Shown here: one piece after another, positions 63,346 to 64,000 of the stretch
Layout of the letters: every line of letters begins with the position of its first letter
How positions within the stretch are numbered: position 1 is the first letter of the stretch
Assembly: GCF_033568475.1 (NCBI RefSeq)
Contig: NC_133120.1
Coordinates: forward strand, 80,266,151 to 80,330,150
Direction of reading: 5' to 3'
DNA length: 64,000 nt
DNA from: Henckelia pumila
Lineage: Eukaryota > Streptophyta > Magnoliopsida > Lamiales > Gesneriaceae
Position numbers and translations under genes: made by a program
Notes under the pieces: model-generated
What the model saw: the letters and a program-made list of their open reading frames with translations, nothing else
Databases searched by the model: none
What the model was told of the DNA's origin: nothing

Positions 63346-64000
63346 AACCACTGATATGTCAAATGTCACTTGATAACTCAATTTCAGATTCGATCCCAAA
63401 AATTAAAGAACACTGGGTTCAACACTCACAACAGCACCCGGGAATCCAACTACTTCAACTGTATAAATTGAATTAGTTTCACCCACATTGGTAACTGTTT
63501 GGTTGTTTATTTGAGTATTTCTTCCGATAAGTGCGGTCTAAATAACCACAGAAAATGATGGATAATTCAAGTTTGCTTATGGGATGCTAGAAATATGTGA
63601 GCAATTTACGGTCCGTTTCAGGATGTAACTTATTTGTTGATCAATGTACGCCAATCCGCTTAAGTATGTTAGGTAATCTGTTGGGGTCATGTCGTAAACA
63701 AGGGTTTGATTGGTGGCCTTGAGTATGTTTACGTGACCCGAAATCATGACGATAACATTGACCGAAGGATATTATGGAACTGGATTAAGGTTCTGTTGAG
63801 CTTCTATATATCGACAGAGGTCATGATGGCGGACATGATAGCGGCAATAGACCAATCAGTATGAGTCATTTTTAGCAATGATGTGATGCCACTAAGGTTA
63901 GGACGTGACATGGAGGTTCCAGATATTATCTTGAAATTTGATTTTGTGTTGGTGTAGTTTTCGACAGATTGATTCCAGGCAGGAATGATGTTGGCACCAA
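63346..64000 (-). pseudogene. Subtilase array C, unit 6, cut by window edge
   Basis: C-terminal domain about 63571-63346 and the start of the alpha module (VNIL..NPTLVYD, Ser box near 63900). The array continues to the right, so its true number of units and any intact parent gene cannot be judged here. Confidence 0.8.

Overview
This window is plant nuclear DNA, most likely from a core eudicot. The signs are spliced genes with GT-AG introns, AT-rich intergenic DNA, Ty1/copia and Ty3 LTR retrotransposons, a MULE, a Helitron remnant, MITEs, pentatricopeptide (PPR) sequences and plant subtilases. Subtilase style hints at an asterid such as Lamiales, but that is only an inference. I see no bacterial, CRISPR or viral system.

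Only two protein-coding genes look intact. One is a minus-strand mitochondrial-type glycine-rich RNA-binding protein (6414-7819, four coding exons, 154 residues, plus an intron in its 5' UTR). The other is a plus-strand pectin methylesterase (26823-28722, five exons, 415 residues, preceded by a 9-codon upstream ORF). Everything else recognisable is mobile or broken.

Layout. 1-3857: a copia element of SIRE type (gag spacer, no visible pol, 942-bp LTR) interrupted at its left by a Ty3-type LTR. 5890-8915: subtilase propeptide fragment, RNA-binding protein gene, and a partial duplication of that gene's 5' region. 10505-13213: a 2.7-kb solo LTR with its 5-bp target duplication, same family as the LTR at the window start but inverted. 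15645-20147: a decayed MULE with a 57-bp perfect inverted repeat in its tail and a 1.56-kb solo LTR inside its transposase. 21171-24541: two MITEs, then a PPR pseudogene that fuses a CRP1-like front to an At5g12100-like back. 25135-25390: a type II peroxiredoxin fragment. 26823-28722: pectinesterase.

From 28900 to the end the window is built of nested duplications. A noncoding block X occurs three times (28900, 36610, 51169). Copies two and three sit directly behind the 3' end of a chromovirus-like Ty3 element and lead into a Helitron fragment and a minus-strand array of subtilase pieces. The array is made of ~1.62-1.66-kb units, each joining two different subtilase modules. The segment 32656-47210 is repeated as 47211-61742, a ~14.5-kb tandem duplication whose junction (47205-47210) shows 6 bp of microhomology between subtilase and Ty3 gag. 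The array continues past the right edge.

I found no new functional system. The most unusual items are the chimeric subtilase array, the precisely readable 14.5-kb duplication, and the two-parent PPR pseudogene.
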